This document shows, in pieces, positions 62,390-64,000 of a stretch of DNA of 64,000 nucleotides. The notes below the pieces were generated by a model that saw only the letters and a list, made by a program, of their open reading frames with translations, ran no database searches and had not been told where the DNA came from. This DNA comes from Hymenobacter yonginensis (GTDB taxonomy: Bacteria; Bacteroidota; Bacteroidia; Cytophagales; Hymenobacteraceae): NCBI RefSeq assembly GCF_027625995.1, contig NZ_CP115396.1, forward strand, positions 186,001 to 250,000. The letters are read 5' to 3'. Positions within the stretch are counted from its first letter, which is position 1; every line of letters begins with the position of its first letter. A program made the position numbers and the translations under genes.

Positions 62390-63769
62390 ATGATTGCTCC
62401 TTCAAAAAAGCTTACCAGTCTGAGCATGTTTTCGCTGGTGACGCTGGTCGGGCTGGCGGCGGTGGCGGCCTTCACGGAACTGCCGCACCCGGCCGCGCTG
62501 GCCGGCTCGCTCAACGGCGCCGATGTGGCCTGGATGCTGACGGCCACGGCCTTCGTGCTGATCATGACGCCGGGGCTGTCATTCTTCTATGGCGGCATGG
62601 TGCGGCCCAAAAACGTCATCAGCACCATGCTGCAGAGTTTTGTGGCCATGGGCGTGATTACGCTGGTGTTCTACTTCGTAGGCTTCTCGCTGGCCTACGG
62701 CGACTCCTGGCACGGCCTGATCGGCAACCCGCTCACGTTCATTATGCTGCGCAACGTAGGAACCGCGCCGAATCCGGCGTTTGCGGCCACCATTCCGTTT
62801 GTGCTCTACTTCGCGTTTCAGCTCAAGTTTGCCGTCATCACGCCGGCCCTGATCACCGGCTCGTTTGCCGAGCGGGTGCGCTTTAAGGGCTATCTGGCCT
62901 TTATGGTGCTGTTTTGCCTGTTCATCTACTGCCCGCTGGCCCACTGGACCTGGCACCCTGAGGGCTTCCTGCGGCAGTGGGGCGTGCTCGACTTTGCCGG
63001 CGGCACGGTGGTGCACATTTCGGCGGGCATTGCAGCGCTGGCCGGCGCCATGGTGCTGGGCCGCCGCACCACGCACGTGCGCAAAGCCGCTTTTTCCACG
63101 CCCAACGTGCCCTACGTGCTGCTGGGTACCGGGCTGCTGTGGTTCGGGTGGTTTGGCTTCAATGCCGGCTCCTCGCTGGCCGCCAACGAAGTAGCCGCGC
63201 TGGCCTTCGTGAACACCACGCTGGCCTCAGGCGCGGCCCTCACGGCCTGGCTGCTGGTCGAGACGGTGCACGGCGGCAAGCCTACCGCACTGGGCGCCTG
63301 CATTGGGGCCGTGGTGGGGCTGGTGGCCATCACGCCGGCGGCGGGCTTCGTGCAATACGGGCACAGCATTTTCATCGGGGTGCTGGCGTCGCTGATCAGC
63401 TACGGCGCCGTGCACTGGAAAAACAACCGCACCACTATCGACGACACGCTCGACGTGTTTCCGTGCCACGGCCTGGGCGGTATCGTGGGTATGCTGCTCA
63501 CGGGCGTATTCGCCGATAAAGTGGGTCTGGTCCACGGCTCAGCCACCGTGTTCGGCTACCACGTGCTGGGCCTGCTGATTGTAGTGACTTACTCCTTCGT
63601 AGGCTCCTGGCTGCTGCTGAAGCTCACCGACCGTCTCTTCGGGCTGCGCGTGAAGCTGCAGGACGAAGAGCTGGGCCTCGACCTGAGCCAGCACGAGGAG
63701 TCCACCTACCACATCGATGAAGAGTTTGAACGCAGCTACCGCCGCGAGCCGATGGTAGAAGGCGTGTAA
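62390..63769 (+). CDS. amt: Ammonium transporter (Amt/MEP/Rh family)
   Basis: 459 residues from the ATG at 62390; a GTG two codons upstream is an alternative. Eleven-plus hydrophobic segments; Amt motifs MTPGLSFFYGGMVRPKNVIS, FAGGTVVHISAGIAAL (with the twin-His type region) and FNAGSSLAANEVAALAF. C-terminal cytoplasmic tail is acidic (LDLSQHEESTYHIDEEFERSY). Moves ammonium/ammonia into the cell for nitrogen assimilation. glnK is not visible inside the window. Terminator follows at 63843-63879. Confidence 0.93.
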   Translation: MIAPSKKLTSLSMFSLVTLVGLAAVAAFTELPHPAALAGSLNGADVAWMLTATAFVLIMTPGLSFFYGGMVRPKNVISTMLQSFVAMGVITLVFYFVGFSLAYGDSWHGLIGNPLTFIMLRNVGTAPNPAFAATIPFVLYFAFQLKFAVITPALITGSFAERVRFKGYLAFMVLFCLFIYCPLAHWTWHPEGFLRQWGVLDFAGGTVVHISAGIAALAGAMVLGRRTTHVRKAAFSTPNVPYVLLGTGLLWFGWFGFNAGSSLAANEVAALAFVNTTLASGAALTAWLLVETVHGGKPTALGACIGAVVGLVAITPAAGFVQYGHSIFIGVLASLISYGAVHWKNNRTTIDDTLDVFPCHGLGGIVGMLLTGVFADKVGLVHGSATVFGYHVLGLLIVVTYSFVGSWLLLKLTDRLFGLRVKLQDEELGLDLSQHEESTYHIDEEFERSYRREPMVEGV

Positions 63770-63842
63770 GTATCACCCGGCCACTGGCCCTCCGGCTCCG
63801 GAAAGCGGGGGCGGCCCATGCCGGGTGTGTTGAGGAGTGGGG

Positions 63843-63879
63843 AGAAAAAGCCGTCAGGGGGGAATCTGACGGCTTTTTC
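63843..63879 (+). terminator. Terminator after amt
   Basis: AGAAAAAGCCGTCAG / CTGACGGCTTTTTC stem with a short G-rich loop and T tail, 73 bp after the stop. Confidence 0.8.
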
Positions 63880-63954
63880 GTGTTTAAGGCAAACAACCAA
63901 CTCTTTGTGAGGGGCAGCCGAAGCAGAGAGTGGGCTGAGGTGGCAGTGGTAATG

Positions 63955-64000
63955 AGTACTGCGCCAGCGAGATGCTTCGCCTCCGGCTCTGCATGACTGG
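63955..64000. repeat. Half-copy of family 2, cut by window end
   Basis: GCGCCAGCGAGATGCTTCGC-CTCCGGCTCTGCATGACTGG resembles the GATGCTTCG...GCTCTGCATGACGGGC arm of the element at 5011-5108; the other arm may lie beyond the window. Confidence 0.55.

Overview
The window reads as chromosomal DNA of a high-GC Bacteroidota, most probably Hymenobacter or a close relative in the Cytophagales. This is inferred from gene content: CvfB, YMGG-like Gly-zipper protein, a lipobox alpha-2-macroglobulin, a DUF6493/SWIM pair, a RimK/Zn-protease/aspartoacylase trio, many Bacteroidota-type outer-membrane proteins, TAnnTTTG-like promoter boxes, and scarce Shine-Dalgarno sites. No rRNA, tRNA, CRISPR array, prophage or classical insertion sequence was seen. 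About 50 protein genes are supported; the first (ispH) is cut by the window edge.

Layout. 1-8.8 kb: ispH end, DUF502 protein, alpha/beta hydrolase, DoxX and macro-domain proteins, a sugar-dehydrogenase-like beta-propeller, the retropepsin-like protease/RimK ligase/deacylase trio, and an OmpH-like chaperone. 8.9-13.8 kb: an ECF sigma factor translationally coupled to a probable anti-sigma factor and a DUF4097-like surface protein, then small envelope proteins. 13.9-19 kb: NAD(P)-binding protein, CvfB, two outer-membrane proteins. 19.3-22.7 kb: a radical-SAM/DUF4130 putative DNA-repair pair with a 58-codon ORF between them, then dTDP-4-dehydrorhamnose reductase. 23-28.1 kb: MFS transporter, AraC regulator divergent from aldehyde dehydrogenase plus DUF779. 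28.2-35.3 kb: small lipoproteins, an esterase, and the DUF6493/SWIM pair. 35.8-42 kb: a tolC-adaptor-RND efflux operon. 42.4-51.1 kb: alpha-2-macroglobulin and penicillin-binding protein 1C with a REP-associated tyrosine transposase (RAYT) between them. 51.2-54.8 kb: low-GC orphan, membrane protein, LysR regulator, threonine synthase. 55-60.1 kb: a four-gene operon of a TPR-AAA+ ATPase and three TPR membrane proteins. 60.3-63.8 kb: a glycosyltransferase-deacetylase fusion and an ammonium transporter.

The most unusual content is between the genes. An intact RAYT gene lies between two inverted palindromic elements, and at least six copies of this element are scattered across 20 kb. The ends mostly carry GTAG beside a GAGACGCAA palindrome, as expected for a REPIN-RAYT system. 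Several other palindromes with unrelated outer stems share parts of the same inner core. One palindrome of exactly 111 bp (37 codons) sits in frame inside pbpC. The RAYT unit fills the whole space between the macroglobulin and PBP1C genes, and element ends coincide with the stop codons of both genes.

The TPR-AAA+ operon is the best candidate for an undescribed protein machine: one soluble ATPase with a TPR head and three tandem paralogous membrane proteins that display TPRs. All statements rest on reading the sequence by eye; family names come from recognised motifs, not database searches.
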